A stretch of DNA of 19,717 nucleotides from Actinomycetota bacterium (GTDB lineage: Bacteria; Actinomycetota; Actinomycetes; Propionibacteriales; Nocardioidaceae). The notes under the pieces are model-generated. The model was given only the letters and a program-made list of their open reading frames with translations, ran no database searches and had not been told where the DNA came from. Location of the stretch: NCBI GenBank assembly GCA_009702305.1, contig WLIH01000001.1, positions 1 through 19,717 on the forward strand, in the 5' to 3' direction. Made by a program: the position numbers and the translations under genes. Shown here one piece after another: positions 1 through 8,200 of the stretch. Position 1 is the stretch's first letter. The number at the start of each line of letters is the position of its first letter.

Positions 1-22
1 GCTCGCACCTACGGTCACGGCC

Positions 23-439
23 ATGCAGATGCCCGACCCCGTGATCCGACGACTCGACGACGTCCCCGACGTCGAGATCCGTCGCCACGACGGCGGGAAG
101 ATGGGCCGCGCGCTCCACGCCGCCAACGCCGTCAGCATCCGCAACGACCTCTCCTGGCACTCGTTCTGCTGCACCCTGCTCCACGAGTTGCTCCACCTCC
201 TCAACGGGCCCCAGTGCCACGGCCTCAGGGCCAAGGAGGAAGAGTCCGTGCGCCGCCAGACCGCGCGCGAGATGCTGCCCGACATCTACGACATCGGCGA
301 AGCGCTCGCCTGGGCACACACGCCCATGGAGGCCGCCGACGAACTCGGCGTCGACATCTACGTACTGCGCAAGCGGCTGCGGCACATGCACCCCGCCGAG
401 CGCGGGTACCTGCAACGTCGCCTCTCCGAGGTCCCGTGA
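23..439 (+). CDS. ImmA/IrrE-family metallo-endopeptidase-like protein
   Basis: A protein of about 138 aa with a zinc-metalloprotease signature, HELLH, at residues 54-58 (seen) followed by an acidic cluster EEE at 72-74 that could supply the third metal ligand. This arrangement is characteristic of the ImmA/IrrE (DUF955) family, whose members in mobile elements cleave phage-type repressors to derepress excision genes. The C-terminal 45 residues (IGEALAWAHT...LRKRL) look helical. The frame is open to the window edge (no stop from position 2) and no clear Shine-Dalgarno precedes the ATG at 23, so the gene may begin upstream of the window. Its TGA overlaps the integrase ATG (TGATG), suggesting translational coupling. 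A role in controlling the neighbouring integrase is inference. Confidence 0.75.
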   Translation: MQMPDPVIRRLDDVPDVEIRRHDGGKMGRALHAANAVSIRNDLSWHSFCCTLLHELLHLLNGPQCHGLRAKEEESVRRQTAREMLPDIYDIGEALAWAHTPMEAADELGVDIYVLRKRLRHMHPAERGYLQRRLSEVP

Positions 440-1944
440 TGGCCGGGCGTCCGAACCTTCGCCAGGTGCCCGCGCGCCCGCGCCGTGTGCTCGGCATCGT
501 CCGCGTCTCCAAAGAACGCGACGGCATGGTCAGCCCCGAGCTGCAGGTCACCGCGATCACCGACTACTGCGCCAGCGTCGGGCACCACCTCGCCGGGATC
601 GTCGAAGGGATCGACGAGTCAGGATCCCAGCGGAAGTCGTCGTGGTGGCGGCGCCTCGACGACGCCGTCGCGTCAGTCGAGTCGGGGGAGTACGACGGGA
701 TCGTCGTCTGGAAATACTCGCGGACCGCCCGCCACCGGATGAAGTGGGCCGTCGCGCTCGACCGGGTCGAGTCGGCCGGGGGAGTCCTCGAGTCGGCGAC
801 CGAGCAGTTCGACACCACCACCTCAGCCGGCCGGTTCGCGCGCGGCATGGTCGCCGAGATGAACGCCTTCGAGGCCGAGCGGATCGGCGAGGTGTGGAAG
901 GAGTCCCACGAACGCCGGATCCGCAACGGCCGACCCCACACGGGCAAAGCCCGGTTCGGCTACACCTACGACCTCACCGAGAAGCTGCACAAGCCACACC
1001 CCGAGCAGGCTCCGATCCTCGCCGACCTATACCGCAGGTACGTCGCGGGGGAGTCGATCGGGACCCTGGTCCAGTGGCTCAACCGCCACGGGTGGCGCAC
1101 CGCCCGCGGCGGATCCTGGGCCGACGACACGCTGCGCAAGCAACTCGACACCGGCTTCGCGGCCGGTCTGTTCACCTACCACGGCGACTACTACCCCGGC
1201 GCCCACGAAGCGCTCATCGACCCCGACCTCTGGCAGGCCTACAAGGACGCCCGGGTCGCGCGCCGCAAGGTCCCGCCGCGGACCGAACGATCGCCTTACC
1301 TGCTGTCCGGGCTCGTCCGCTGCGCGCGGTGCGGGTCGGTCATGGTCGCCTACCGAGAGACACCCCGGGCCACGAAGTACGACAACCGTCGAGGGAAGGC
1401 CTACCCGACACCCGGCGTACGGCTCTCGTGGCGGTGCAAGCGCTGCCCCGAACTCGGCAAGGGCCCGACCGGCTACGTCGCCTCCCACCTCGTCGAGACC
1501 CAGCTCCTCGAGCACCTCAGCGCCCTTGCGGCATCCGTCGAAGCTGACTCGATCGAGAAGGTCGTCGTCGACGCCCGCCAGACGCTGCTCGAGGTCGAAC
1601 TCGACCGGCTCACCCGCGAAGGCGCCAAGCTCCAAGAGGCACTCATCCGACTCGCCGTGTCCAACGCTGAGAACCCACTGCCCCCGGCGATCTACGCCCA
1701 GTCGAAGGACGACATCGAGAGCCGCGCCCGCGACGTCGCCGCGGCCATCGAAGCGGCCGGCGCGACCGTCCGCCGATCATCCAAGCAACCCGCACACACG
1801 GCCGCGAGCCTGCTGGCCGAGTGGGATGACCTCCCGATCGAGGGGCGGCGCGAGGTGCTCCGCAGCCTCATCGACTGCGTCCTCGTCCGCACCGGCCGCG
1901 ACCTATTCGCCGTCGTCGTCGAGTGGCCCGAAGCGCGCCGCTGA
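439..1944 (+). CDS. Large serine recombinase (integrase)
   Basis: A 501-aa site-specific recombinase. The N-terminal resolvase domain has the nucleophile Ser24 in the IVRVSKE context, followed by a DGIVVWKYSRTARH segment matching the conserved core, and an FEAERIGE helix ending the catalytic domain. The central recombinase domain (about 165-270, with KARFGY and RYVAGES) and a zinc-ribbon segment (CARC near 296 and CKRC near 333) are followed by a region rich in coiled-coil-like heptads (about 360-450). The length fits large serine integrases that act on attP/attB without supercoiling. The ATG at 439 was chosen because it overlaps the upstream stop and precedes the first conserved residues; the frame stays open upstream to 214 but only as a shadow of the metallopeptidase gene. 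Position next to chromosomal genes suggests it catalysed the local insertion. Confidence 0.92.
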   Translation: MAGRPNLRQVPARPRRVLGIVRVSKERDGMVSPELQVTAITDYCASVGHHLAGIVEGIDESGSQRKSSWWRRLDDAVASVESGEYDGIVVWKYSRTARHRMKWAVALDRVESAGGVLESATEQFDTTTSAGRFARGMVAEMNAFEAERIGEVWKESHERRIRNGRPHTGKARFGYTYDLTEKLHKPHPEQAPILADLYRRYVAGESIGTLVQWLNRHGWRTARGGSWADDTLRKQLDTGFAAGLFTYHGDYYPGAHEALIDPDLWQAYKDARVARRKVPPRTERSPYLLSGLVRCARCGSVMVAYRETPRATKYDNRRGKAYPTPGVRLSWRCKRCPELGKGPTGYVASHLVETQLLEHLSALAASVEADSIEKVVVDARQTLLEVELDRLTREGAKLQEALIRLAVSNAENPLPPAIYAQSKDDIESRARDVAAAIEAAGATVRRSSKQPAHTAASLLAEWDDLPIEGRREVLRSLIDCVLVRTGRDLFAVVVEWPEARR

Positions 1945-1968
1945 CCGGCCCGAGAGGGGTCGGGTCAG
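1941..1968. terminator. Possible bidirectional terminator between integrase and mycoredoxin
   Basis: The convergent stop codons of the integrase (TGA 1942-1944) and mycoredoxin (complement of 1965-1967) lie in the two arms of an imperfect dyad: CTGACC (1941-1946) pairs perfectly with GGTCAG (1963-1968), with a partly paired GC-rich interior. There is no T-run. A hairpin shared by two convergent genes is a sensible terminator, but the same sequence could belong to the element's attachment site. Confidence 0.35.
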
Positions 1969-2240
1969 GCCCGCTCCGCCATCGACTTTAGGTGTGCCTT
2001 GACCTGAGCCAGTGACGGGTTCGTCTGCGACGTGCCGTCGGTGTAGACCAGGGTCGGCACCGTCTGATTGCCGTTGTTGGCCGACTCGACGATCTGCACG
2101 GCCTCGGGCACCTGCTCGATGTCGACCATGTCGAAGGCGATGCCCTCGCGGTCGAGCTGGCTCTTGAGCCGGTGGCAGTACCCGCACCACGGGGTGGAGT
2201 ACATGACGAACGGGGCAGTCGAGGAAGCGTTCACGGTCAT
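1965..2240 (-). CDS. mrx1: Mycoredoxin (glutaredoxin-family thiol oxidoreductase)
   Basis: A 91-aa single-domain thioredoxin-fold protein. The active site is WCGYC (residues 18-22) in the context YSTPWCGYCHRLK, and the cis-proline motif is TVPT near 60. These are features of the actinobacterial mycoredoxin family, which uses mycothiol to reduce mixed disulfides on cytosolic proteins. The ATG at 2240 is preceded by TAGGCT and 6 nt, so the gene is probably transcribed as a leaderless mRNA from its own promoter, although it lies 40 bp downstream of ureD on the same strand. Its 3' end faces the mobile-element integrase. The family assignment is firm; the physiological partners are not visible here. 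Confidence 0.9.
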   Translation of the reverse strand: MTVNASSTAPFVMYSTPWCGYCHRLKSQLDREGIAFDMVDIEQVPEAVQIVESANNGNQTVPTLVYTDGTSQTNPSLAQVKAHLKSMAERA

Positions 2241-2246
2241 GGCAAC

Positions 2247-2252
2247 AGCCTA
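2247..2252 (-). promoter_or_regulatory. Putative -10 box of a leaderless mycoredoxin promoter
   Basis: On the minus strand TAGGCT is followed by exactly 6 nt and then the ATG at 2240. TAnnnT-N6 then a purine start is the usual actinobacterial leaderless arrangement, and no Shine-Dalgarno is present. No convincing -35 was recognised. Confidence 0.5.
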
Positions 2253-2280
2253 CGGAGGCGGTTGATTCCGGGAGCCTGTC

Positions 2281-3048
2281 TCACCTCGTCGCGTGGACGG
2301 CGAGCTGCCAGGTGCGCTCGTCCTGGGCCAGGTGGGCCTCGTCCGCGGCCGTGCGGACCAGTGTGCCGCCTGCCTCGAGATCGAGGCGTGCGGCGGGGGT
2401 GGTCGTGGCGTCGGCAGGCAGATCGGCGCCGAGCACCAGCACGCTGCCGAGCACCCGGGCGCCGCCGACGCTCAGCAGGAGATCGTCGGCGCCGGCCACC
2501 GACCAGGCATCGACGAGCAGCGCGTGGCCGCTGCTCGTGTCGGCACGGGTCGTCAGCTCGATCCGTCCGGAGGGGGCTTCGCCGTGCCGGCCGAGCACGA
2601 CCGTCTCGCGCAGCGCGAGCCGCGCGCCGGATCCGAGCTGGACGGTGGTCGCTCGCACGACGTCGGCGCCAGCCGCGACGATGAGCGGCTGGCCGGCCCA
2701 GGTCAGCGAGGCCTCGTCGCCGAGATCGATGTCGACCTCCCACCGGGCGCGACCGCCGCGCATGTCGTAGGCCACCGTGCCGCCCGGCTCGACCAGGTCG
2801 AGGGCGGCGCCGTCCTCGACGCGCACCTCGATCCGCACCCGGTCGCCGGCGAGCAGCAGCGCGCCGTCGGGCACGAGCGAGACGCGTGGCCGGTCGCTGC
2901 CGGGCACCGGCACCAGCATCGGGCGCACCGCCGGTCTTCCACCGGCGGCCTCCACCTCCAACCAGACCCGCGGCCGACCGCCGACGCCCCGCTCGACGAC
3001 GACCCGGGTCCGGCTGGCGTCAGTGCACGTGGTCGGCGGCGAGAGCAT
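2281..3048 (-). CDS. ureD: Urease accessory protein UreD
   Basis: A 255-aa protein with the UreD (UreH) pattern: an all-beta, Val/Leu-rich sequence with the conserved stretches [11 protein letters not shown] and [16 protein letters not shown] in the middle and [11 protein letters not shown] further on. UreD is the scaffold that docks on the urease apoprotein and, with UreF and UreG, opens a path for nickel delivery to the UreC active site. It is the last gene of the urea operon. Its ATG at 3048 lies 29 nt inside ureG; no other start codon exists before the first conserved residues (RTRVVVE), so the overlap is probably real and implies translational coupling. The actinobacterial form is divergent from enterobacterial UreD, but position and motifs agree. 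Confidence 0.88.
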   Translation of the reverse strand: MLSPPTTCTDASRTRVVVERGVGGRPRVWLEVEAAGGRPAVRPMLVPVPGSDRPRVSLVPDGALLLAGDRVRIEVRVEDGAALDLVEPGGTVAYDMRGGRARWEVDIDLGDEASLTWAGQPLIVAAGADVVRATTVQLGSGARLALRETVVLGRHGEAPSGRIELTTRADTSSGHALLVDAWSVAGADDLLLSVGGARVLGSVLVLGADLPADATTTPAARLDLEAGGTLVRTAADEAHLAQDERTWQLAVHATR

Positions 3049-3760
3049 GGTCGTGATCGTGATCGCCGTGACCTTCGTGACTCGGGCCGTGGCTGTGCGG
3101 TGCCATCGGGCCGGGGTCCGCGGGATGCAGGGAGCCGTCCCGGTGGGCTGCGAGCCGGCCGATCACCCACGCGACCAGCTCGGCGATCGAGGCGGGATCG
3201 TGGGCGGAGAGCGCGATGACGGGACGGCCGTCGCGCACCGAACCGGCGTCGCTCACCATCTGCGCGGGGTCGACGCCAACGTAGGGGCCGAGATCGGTCT
3301 TGTTGACGACGAGCAGATCCGCGCGGGTGATGCCAGGCCCCCCCTTGCGGGCGACGTCTCCGCCGCCCGCGACGTCGATGAGGAAGATCTGGGTGTCGAC
3401 CAGGGCGGGGGAGAAGGTCGCGGTGAGGTTGTCACCGCCCGACTCGACGAGCACCAGGTCGAGCGGGGCGAAGTCGGCCTCGAGGTCCTCGACCGCCATC
3501 AGGTTGGCGGTGATGTCGTCGCGGATCGCGGTGTGCGGGCAGGCCCCCGTCTCGACCGCGCGGATCCGCGCCGGGTCGAGCACGCCGGCCGAGCGCAGGA
3601 AGCGTGCATCCTCGTCGGTGTAGATGTCGTTGGTGATCACGCCGAGGGAGAGCCGGTCGGCGAGCTCGCGGCACAGCATCGCGATGAGCGAGCTCTTGCC
3701 GGTCCCGACGGGGCCGCAGACCCCGAGGCGGAGCGTACGGCGAGTAGGACTGTCAGGCAC
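3020..3760 (-). CDS. ureG: Urease accessory GTPase UreG with His-rich tail
   Basis: A 246-aa SIMIBI-class GTPase that couples GTP hydrolysis to nickel insertion into urease. Visible motifs are the P-loop GPVGTGKSS (16-24), the metal-binding CPH in [10 protein letters not shown], the switch region ESGGDNL, and the nucleotide-base motif NKTDL. The GTG start at 3760 is preceded by GGAGG at 7 nt and overlaps the ureF stop by 8 nt; a longer in-frame reading to 3820 lies inside ureF and is rejected. Unusually, the C-terminus carries a 25-residue extension with nine histidines ([17 protein letters not shown] and onward), resembling the metal-storage tails usually found on UreE. No ureE is present in the operon, so the tail may take over nickel binding (inference). 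Confidence 0.95.
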   Translation of the reverse strand: MPDSPTRRTLRLGVCGPVGTGKSSLIAMLCRELADRLSLGVITNDIYTDEDARFLRSAGVLDPARIRAVETGACPHTAIRDDITANLMAVEDLEADFAPLDLVLVESGGDNLTATFSPALVDTQIFLIDVAGGGDVARKGGPGITRADLLVVNKTDLGPYVGVDPAQMVSDAGSVRDGRPVIALSAHDPASIAELVAWVIGRLAAHRDGSLHPADPGPMAPHSHGPSHEGHGDHDHDHALAADHVH

Positions 3761-4424
3761 TGAACAACCTCCGAGGGGTGACGGCGTGGGCCTCGGCCCA
3801 CGCCTCGATCTGGGGGGCACCGGAGGCAGGGATGCCGCCGGGTCGGGTGAGGGTGGCGACCGCCACGGCCAGGGTGTCGACCTCCGGGAGCGCGTGGTGG
3901 ACCCACTGTGCGGCGACGACGGGATCCATGGGCGTGAGCTTGAGCGCGGCCGAGATCACGGTCTGCACGTCGTCGTACCCGACGAGCCCGGCCAGGGCGA
4001 CGGGGGAGAGCCCGCCCGCGTCGGCCGCGGCGGCCAGCACGATCGGGCGGGGCGGCGCCGACAGCGCGGCGACCGCGTGCACCGCCGCCGACTCCGGCCA
4101 GAGCCGGGCGACCAGCCGCAGCAGCGCCTTGCCCTGGGTGCGCGCCGTCGCGCGCATCGCTGCGCTCGGCGTCCGCGCCTGCCAGGCCTCGACGACCGGA
4201 CGGAGGTCGCGCCCACTGCGCTGATGTGAGAGCGCGACGACGGCGGTCGCCGCCTCGACCCGGGTCACGGTGCGCAGCCGCAGTCGCACGTAGTCGGGGA
4301 TGCGGTCGGCGGGCAGCCCGGCCACGAGGGCCGGCTCCAGGGTCGCCGACTGGGTGTGCCCGGCCACCGGGAGGCGGGCGTCGGCCAGCAGGTGCGCGAC
4401 CAGACCGGCGGAGGGGGCGCTCAT
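3753..4424 (-). CDS. ureF: Urease accessory protein UreF
   Basis: A 223-aa mostly helical, Ala/Leu-rich protein matching Ure[20 protein letters not shown] N-terminus (the family's D-x-x-x-P-x-G-x-x-x-H-S motif), RLVARLWPE in the middle, a conserved [17 protein letters not shown] segment, and a C-terminal tail ending RRLFSA. UreF bridges UreD and UreG in the nickel-loading complex and is thought to gate UreG GTPase activity. The ATG at 4424 shares four bases with the ureC stop (ATGA), and the 3' end overlaps ureG by 8 nt. A much longer in-frame reading through ureC on the same strand is a codon-bias shadow and not an N-terminal extension. Confidence 0.92.
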   Translation of the reverse strand: MSAPSAGLVAHLLADARLPVAGHTQSATLEPALVAGLPADRIPDYVRLRLRTVTRVEAATAVVALSHQRSGRDLRPVVEAWQARTPSAAMRATARTQGKALLRLVARLWPESAAVHAVAALSAPPRPIVLAAAADAGGLSPVALAGLVGYDDVQTVISAALKLTPMDPVVAAQWVHHALPEVDTLAVAVATLTRPGGIPASGAPQIEAWAEAHAVTPRRLFSA

Positions 4425-6133
4425 CAGAACATCGAGTAGAGCTGGGCGAGCGGGAGGGTGGTGGCGGGCGACGGGTCGACGCGCTCGCCGTCGACCTCGA
4501 TGGTGAAGGTCTCCGGGTCGACCCGGATGCTCGGCAGGTAGTCGTTGTTGACCATCTGCGCCTTGCCGATCTCGCGCGTCGGCGCCACGCCGAGCAGTCG
4601 CCGGCGCAGTCCCAGCCGCTCGGCCAGGCCGTCCTCGAGCGCGGTCGGAGCGACGAAGGTGACCGCATGGTCGGCGCCGCTGCCCTCGGACGGGTCGATC
4701 AGGGTCGGCCTCATCAGCTGGGGCTGCGGGGTCGGGATCGACGCGTTCGGGTCGCCGAGGGCCCCCCACACCAGCGCGCCGCCCTTGATCACCACCTGCG
4801 GCCGGATGCCGAAGAACCGCGGATCCCACAGCACCAGGTCGGCGAGCTTGCCGGGCTCGATCGAGCCCACCTCGGCGTCGATGCCGTGGGCGATCGCGGG
4901 GTTGATGGTGTACTTCGCGACGTACCTCTTGGCCCTCAGGTTGTCCGCCGGCTCGGACCCGTCGAGGGCGCCGTACCTCGCCTTCATGACGTGGGCGACC
5001 TGCCAGGTGCGGCACACGACCTCGCCGATCCGGCCCATCGCCTGGGCGTCCGAGCTGGTGATCGACAGCGCTCCCAGGTCGTGCAGCAGGTCTTCCGCCG
5101 CGATGGTGGTGGAGCGGATCCGCGACTCGGCGAAGGCGAGGTCCTCGGGCACGCGCGGGTTGAGGTGGTGGCAGACCATCAGCATGTCGAGGTGCTCGGC
5201 GACGGTGTTGACGGTGTGCGGGAGCGTCGGGTTGGTCGAACCCGGGATGACGTGCGGCAGCGAGGCGACGGTGAGGATGTCGGGCGCGTGCCCGCCGCCG
5301 GCCCCCTCGGCGTGGAAGGCGTGGATGCCCCGACCGGCGATCGCGCCGACGGTCGACTCGAGGTAGCCGGCCTCGTTGAGCGAGTCCGAGTGCAGGGCGA
5401 CCTGGAGACCGTGCACGTCGGCCGCCCGCAGGGCGGCGTCGATCGCGGCCGGCGTCGAGCCCCAGTCCTCGTGCACCTTGTACGCCGCGGCGCCGGCCAG
5501 CGCCTGCTCGGCGAGCGACGCGGCGGAGACGGTGTTGCCCTTGCCCATCAGCAGCACGTTGAGCGGGATGGTGTCCAGGGCGCGGTGCACGGTCTGCAGG
5601 TGCCAGGCGCCCGGGGTGACGGTGGTGGCCTTCGAGCCCTCGGAGGGGCCGGTGCCGCCGCCGCCGACCGTGGTGACACCGGTGGCGAGTGCTTCGACCA
5701 GCTGCGAGCGGGAGATGAAGTGCACGTGCACGTCGATCGCGCCGGCAGTGAGGATCTTGCCCTCGCCGGAGATCACGTCGGTCGAGGGGCCGATCAGCAG
5801 CTGGGGGTGCACCCCGTCGGCCACATCGGGGTTGCCGGCCCGTCCGATAGCCACGATGCGGCCATCGCGCAGGCCGACATCGGCGCGCACGATGCCCCAG
5901 TGGTCGAGCACGATCGCGTTGGTGATGACGGTGTCGAGGGCGCCCTCGGCGCGGGTCGTCGTGCCTTGCGCCATCGACTCGCGGATCGACTTGCCGCCGC
6001 CGAAGACGGCCTCGTCGCCGCCGATGGTGAGGTCGTGCTCCACCTCGATCCACAGGTCGGTGTCGCCCAGGCGGACCTGGTCGCCGGCGGTCGGGCCGTA
6101 GAGGGCGGCGTACGCCGCGCGGTCCAGCTGCAC
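4424..6133 (-). CDS. ureC: Urease alpha subunit UreC
   Basis: The catalytic urease subunit, 569 aa, hydrolysing urea to ammonia and carbamate at a di-nickel centre. All metal and catalytic residues are visible, offset by +2 from Klebsiella numbering: His136 and His138 (DVHVHF), the carbamylated Lys219 ([10 protein letters not shown]), His221, His248 (VALHSDS), His274 (HAFHAEG), the flap Cys321-His322-His323 (MVCHHL), and Asp362 (SSDAQAMGR). Length matches the family. The GTG start at 6133 is preceded by GGAGG at 6 nt, with that ribosome-binding site lying within the last codons and stop of ureB, so ureB and ureC are probably translationally coupled. Its stop overlaps ureF. No disruption is seen, so the enzyme should be active. 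Confidence 0.98.
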   Translation of the reverse strand: MQLDRAAYAALYGPTAGDQVRLGDTDLWIEVEHDLTIGGDEAVFGGGKSIRESMAQGTTTRAEGALDTVITNAIVLDHWGIVRADVGLRDGRIVAIGRAGNPDVADGVHPQLLIGPSTDVISGEGKILTAGAIDVHVHFISRSQLVEALATGVTTVGGGGTGPSEGSKATTVTPGAWHLQTVHRALDTIPLNVLLMGKGNTVSAASLAEQALAGAAAYKVHEDWGSTPAAIDAALRAADVHGLQVALHSDSLNEAGYLESTVGAIAGRGIHAFHAEGAGGGHAPDILTVASLPHVIPGSTNPTLPHTVNTVAEHLDMLMVCHHLNPRVPEDLAFAESRIRSTTIAAEDLLHDLGALSITSSDAQAMGRIGEVVCRTWQVAHVMKARYGALDGSEPADNLRAKRYVAKYTINPAIAHGIDAEVGSIEPGKLADLVLWDPRFFGIRPQVVIKGGALVWGALGDPNASIPTPQPQLMRPTLIDPSEGSGADHAVTFVAPTALEDGLAERLGLRRRLLGVAPTREIGKAQMVNNDYLPSIRVDPETFTIEVDGERVDPSPATTLPLAQLYSMF

Positions 6134-6134
6134 G

Positions 6135-6449
6135 TCAGGCCTCCTTGATCTGGATGCCGGGCACGTGCACCCGGCCGCCGAAGGCGACGACGTCGAGGGC
6201 GCGCGAGGCTCCGGGCTCGAAGCGCTGCGAGGTGCCGCTCGGGATGTCGAGGTGGCAGCCGGCGGCGGCCTCGCGGTCGAAGTCGAGGGCGGCGTTCACG
6301 TCGGGGAGGTGGATGTGCGAGCCGATCTGGATCGGCCGGTCGCCGGTGTTGACGAAGACCAGCCGCTGCACGGCCTTGCCGGCGTTGAGCTCGACGGTCC
6401 CGGGACGCACGCGGACGGCGCCGGGGCCTGCGGTGGAGTGGGCGGACAC
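6135..6449 (-). CDS. ureB: Urease beta subunit UreB
   Basis: A 104-aa subunit recognised by [15 protein letters not shown], the FDRE segment, and [13 protein letters not shown], all conserved urease-beta motifs. With UreA and UreC it forms the (alpha-beta-gamma)3 holoenzyme; UreB packs on the outside of UreC. The GTG start at 6449 lies 8 nt after the ureA stop and has GAGGAG just upstream. An open frame continues to 6881 but runs through ureA in another frame and has no homology, so it is not used. The C-terminal codons contain the ureC ribosome-binding site. Confidence 0.94.
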   Translation of the reverse strand: MSAHSTAGPGAVRVRPGTVELNAGKAVQRLVFVNTGDRPIQIGSHIHLPDVNAALDFDREAAAGCHLDIPSGTSQRFEPGASRALDVVAFGGRVHVPGIQIKEA

Positions 6450-6457
6450 GGGGCTCC

Positions 6458-6760
6458 TCAGGCGATCGGCTGGTGGAGGGTCACGAGCTTGCGGCCGTCG
6501 GGGAAGGTCGCCTCGACCTGGACGTCGGTGAGCATCTCCGCGACCCCCGCCATCACCTGCTCGCGGGCCAGCACGTCGCGACCCGACGACATCAGCTCGG
6601 AGACGCTCGCGCCCTCCCGGGCGCGCTCGATCACCCAGGTGCTGAGCAGGGCGACGGTCTCGGGGTAGTTGAGCAGCACCCCGCGCTCGAGGCGATCGCG
6701 AGCGACCATGCCCGCGACGGCGAGGAGCAGCTTCTCGGTGTCGGCCGGCGTCAGGTGCAT
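6458..6760 (-). CDS. ureA: Urease gamma subunit UreA
   Basis: A 100-aa protein with the full gamma-subunit pattern: [13 protein letters not shown] at the N-terminus, [10 protein letters not shown] in the first helical half, an EGASVSELM segment, and EVATFPDG-like [18 protein letters not shown] at the end. The ATG at 6760 overlaps the stop of urtE (ATGA), so the first structural urease gene is directly fused, in expression terms, to the last gene of the urea transporter. Three separate small/large subunits (gamma, beta, alpha) is the usual bacterial arrangement. Confidence 0.96.
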   Translation of the reverse strand: MHLTPADTEKLLLAVAGMVARDRLERGVLLNYPETVALLSTWVIERAREGASVSELMSSGRDVLAREQVMAGVAEMLTDVQVEATFPDGRKLVTLHQPIA

Positions 6761-7452
6761 CAGACCGCCATGGCCGCGCGCACGGCGTCCAGCGCGCCCG
6801 GCCCGCCGGCACCGCTCGAGGTGATCCGCCCCGACTCGAGCACGTAGTAGGAGCCGGTGCTGCGCAGCGCGAAGCCGACATGCTGCTCGACCAGCAGCAC
6901 CGACAGGTCCCCCCGCGAGCTCAGGGCCGCGATCACAGCCTCGATCTCGGCGACGACGTTGGGCTGGATGCCCTCGGTCGGCTCGTCGAGGATGAGCAGG
7001 CGCGGCTTGGTCAGCAGGGTCCGGGCGATCGCCAGCTGCTGGCGCTGGCCGCCGGAGAGCAGACCCGCGCGGCGCGACAGCAGCTGGGGCAGCGCCGGGA
7101 ACGTGTCGAGCACCTCGTCGATCGCCGATCGCTGAGTGGTGACCAGCTGCAGGTTCTCCAGGGTGGTCATCTGCGGGAACGACAGCTGACCCTGGGGCAC
7201 GTAGCCCAGGCCGCGAGCCACGCGCTTGTTGGGGCGCAGCCGGGTGACGTCCTCGCCGTCGATGAGCACCGTCCCGCTGCGCACCGGGAGCAGACCGACC
7301 GCCACCCGCAGCAGGGAGGTCTTCCCGGCGCCGTTGTGCCCCATCAGGGCGACACCGCCACCGAGCGGGACGCTCAGGCTCACGCCGTGGATCACCATGC
7401 TGCGGCCGTAGCCCGCGGTGACGTCGACGAACTCCAGCTTCGCGTCAGCCAT
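6760..7452 (-). CDS. urtE: Urea ABC transporter ATP-binding subunit UrtE
   Basis: A 230-aa branched-chain-type (LivF-like) ATPase. Walker A is GHNGAGKT (38-45), the Q-loop is YVPQGQ (84-89), the ABC signature is LSGGQ (132-136), and Walker B with D-loop reads [14 protein letters not shown], wording typical of UrtE. The ATG at 7452 overlaps the end of urtD by 8 nt; an upstream in-frame ATG at 7575 lies inside urtD and is unlikely. It energises urea import at the cytoplasmic face of the membrane with UrtD. The operon context (ureA next) supports urea over amino acids as the substrate. Confidence 0.95.
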   Translation of the reverse strand: MADAKLEFVDVTAGYGRSMVIHGVSLSVPLGGGVALMGHNGAGKTSLLRVAVGLLPVRSGTVLIDGEDVTRLRPNKRVARGLGYVPQGQLSFPQMTTLENLQLVTTQRSAIDEVLDTFPALPQLLSRRAGLLSGGQRQQLAIARTLLTKPRLLILDEPTEGIQPNVVAEIEAVIAALSSRGDLSVLLVEQHVGFALRSTGSYYVLESGRITSSGAGGPGALDAVRAAMAV

Positions 7453-8200
7453 GCTCGACACCTTCCGTGCTCCGGCCCAGATAGACCTCTTGGACCTGCG
7501 GATTGGCCTGGATCTCCGCGACCGTCCCCTCCGCCAGCACCTTGCCGGCGTGCAGGACCGTGACGATGTCGGCATACCTGCGCACGAAGTCCATGTCGTG
7601 CTCGATAACGACGATGGTGCGCGTCGGCGCGATCCGGCGCAGCAGCGCGCCCGTCTCCTCGCGCTCGTCGTGGCTCATCCCCGCGACCGTCTCGTCGAGG
7701 AACATCACCTGGGCGTCCTGCACGAGCAGCATCCCGATCTCCAGCCACTGCTTCTGGCCGTGGGCCAGGATGCCGGCCGGGCGGTCGCGGTGGTCGGCGA
7801 GCCCGACGGTCTCCATCGCCTCCTGGACGTACGACGGCACGCCACGCCGGGCGAGGACCATGCCGCGGGCGCGGCGGTGCACGCCGCCGGCGATGTCGAG
7901 GTTCTGCAGCACCGTCAGCTCTTCGAACACGGTCGCGGTCTGGAAGGTGCGGCCTACGCCGGCCCGGGTGATCTGGTGCGACTTCAGCGTCAGCAGGTCC
8001 TTGGTCCCGTACCTCGCGTAGCCGGTGCCGTGGACCAGGCCGGTCAGCGCGTCGACGAGCGTGGTCTTGCCGGCACCGTTGGGCCCGATCAGGAAGTGGA
8101 TGCGGCCCTGCAGGAAGGTCACGTCGACGTTCTCGTTGGCCTTGAAGCCGTCGAAGTCGACGGTGAGCCCCTGGACCTCGAGGTAGTTCTGGCCCGTCAT
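7445..8200 (-). CDS. urtD: Urea ABC transporter ATP-binding subunit UrtD
   Basis: A 251-aa LivG-like ATPase. Walker A is GPNGAGKTT (39-47); the signature reads LAHGQ (145-149) in LAHGQKQWLEIGM, a wording characteristic of UrtD in place of LSGGQ; Walker B is FLDE (167-170) followed by TVAGM, where most homologues have PVAGM, so Thr171 is a minor oddity. The H-loop is in VVIEHDMDFV. The ATG at 8200 has GGAGG at 5 nt and overlaps the urtC stop (ATGA). The same frame remains open far upstream through urtC, which is a shadow. Confidence 0.95.
   Translation of the reverse strand: MTGQNYLEVQGLTVDFDGFKANENVDVTFLQGRIHFLIGPNGAGKTTLVDALTGLVHGTGYARYGTKDLLTLKSHQITRAGVGRTFQTATVFEELTVLQNLDIAGGVHRRARGMVLARRGVPSYVQEAMETVGLADHRDRPAGILAHGQKQWLEIGMLLVQDAQVMFLDETVAGMSHDEREETGALLRRIAPTRTIVVIEHDMDFVRRYADIVTVLHAGKVLAEGTVAEIQANPQVQEVYLGRSTEGVEHG

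Larger units (their letters stand above)
1..1964. mobile_element. Right end of an integrated element (prophage or integrative element)
   Basis: The first 1.9 kb carry two genes typical of integrated phages and integrative elements: an ImmA/IrrE-like metallopeptidase and a large serine integrase in a 1-nt overlapping pair. After the integrase stop, the next gene is a convergent housekeeping mycoredoxin followed by the urease operon. Large serine integrase genes usually sit beside the attachment site, so the element most likely ends between 1945 and the 3' end of the mycoredoxin gene. The left end is outside the window and no att core could be identified by eye. Confidence 0.6.

Noticed and set aside
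3753-6053. 766-aa minus-strand open frame spanning ureC and ureF
   Set aside because: Only its last 223 codons (from 4424) match UreF; the rest is an Arg/Gly/Pro-rich out-of-frame reading of ureC, a common artefact of high-GC codon bias.
4226-6148. 640-aa plus-strand open frame opposite ureC
   Set aside because: Composition is typical of an antisense shadow (Arg/Val/Gly/Asp-rich, no domain), and the minus strand has a fully conserved urease alpha subunit.
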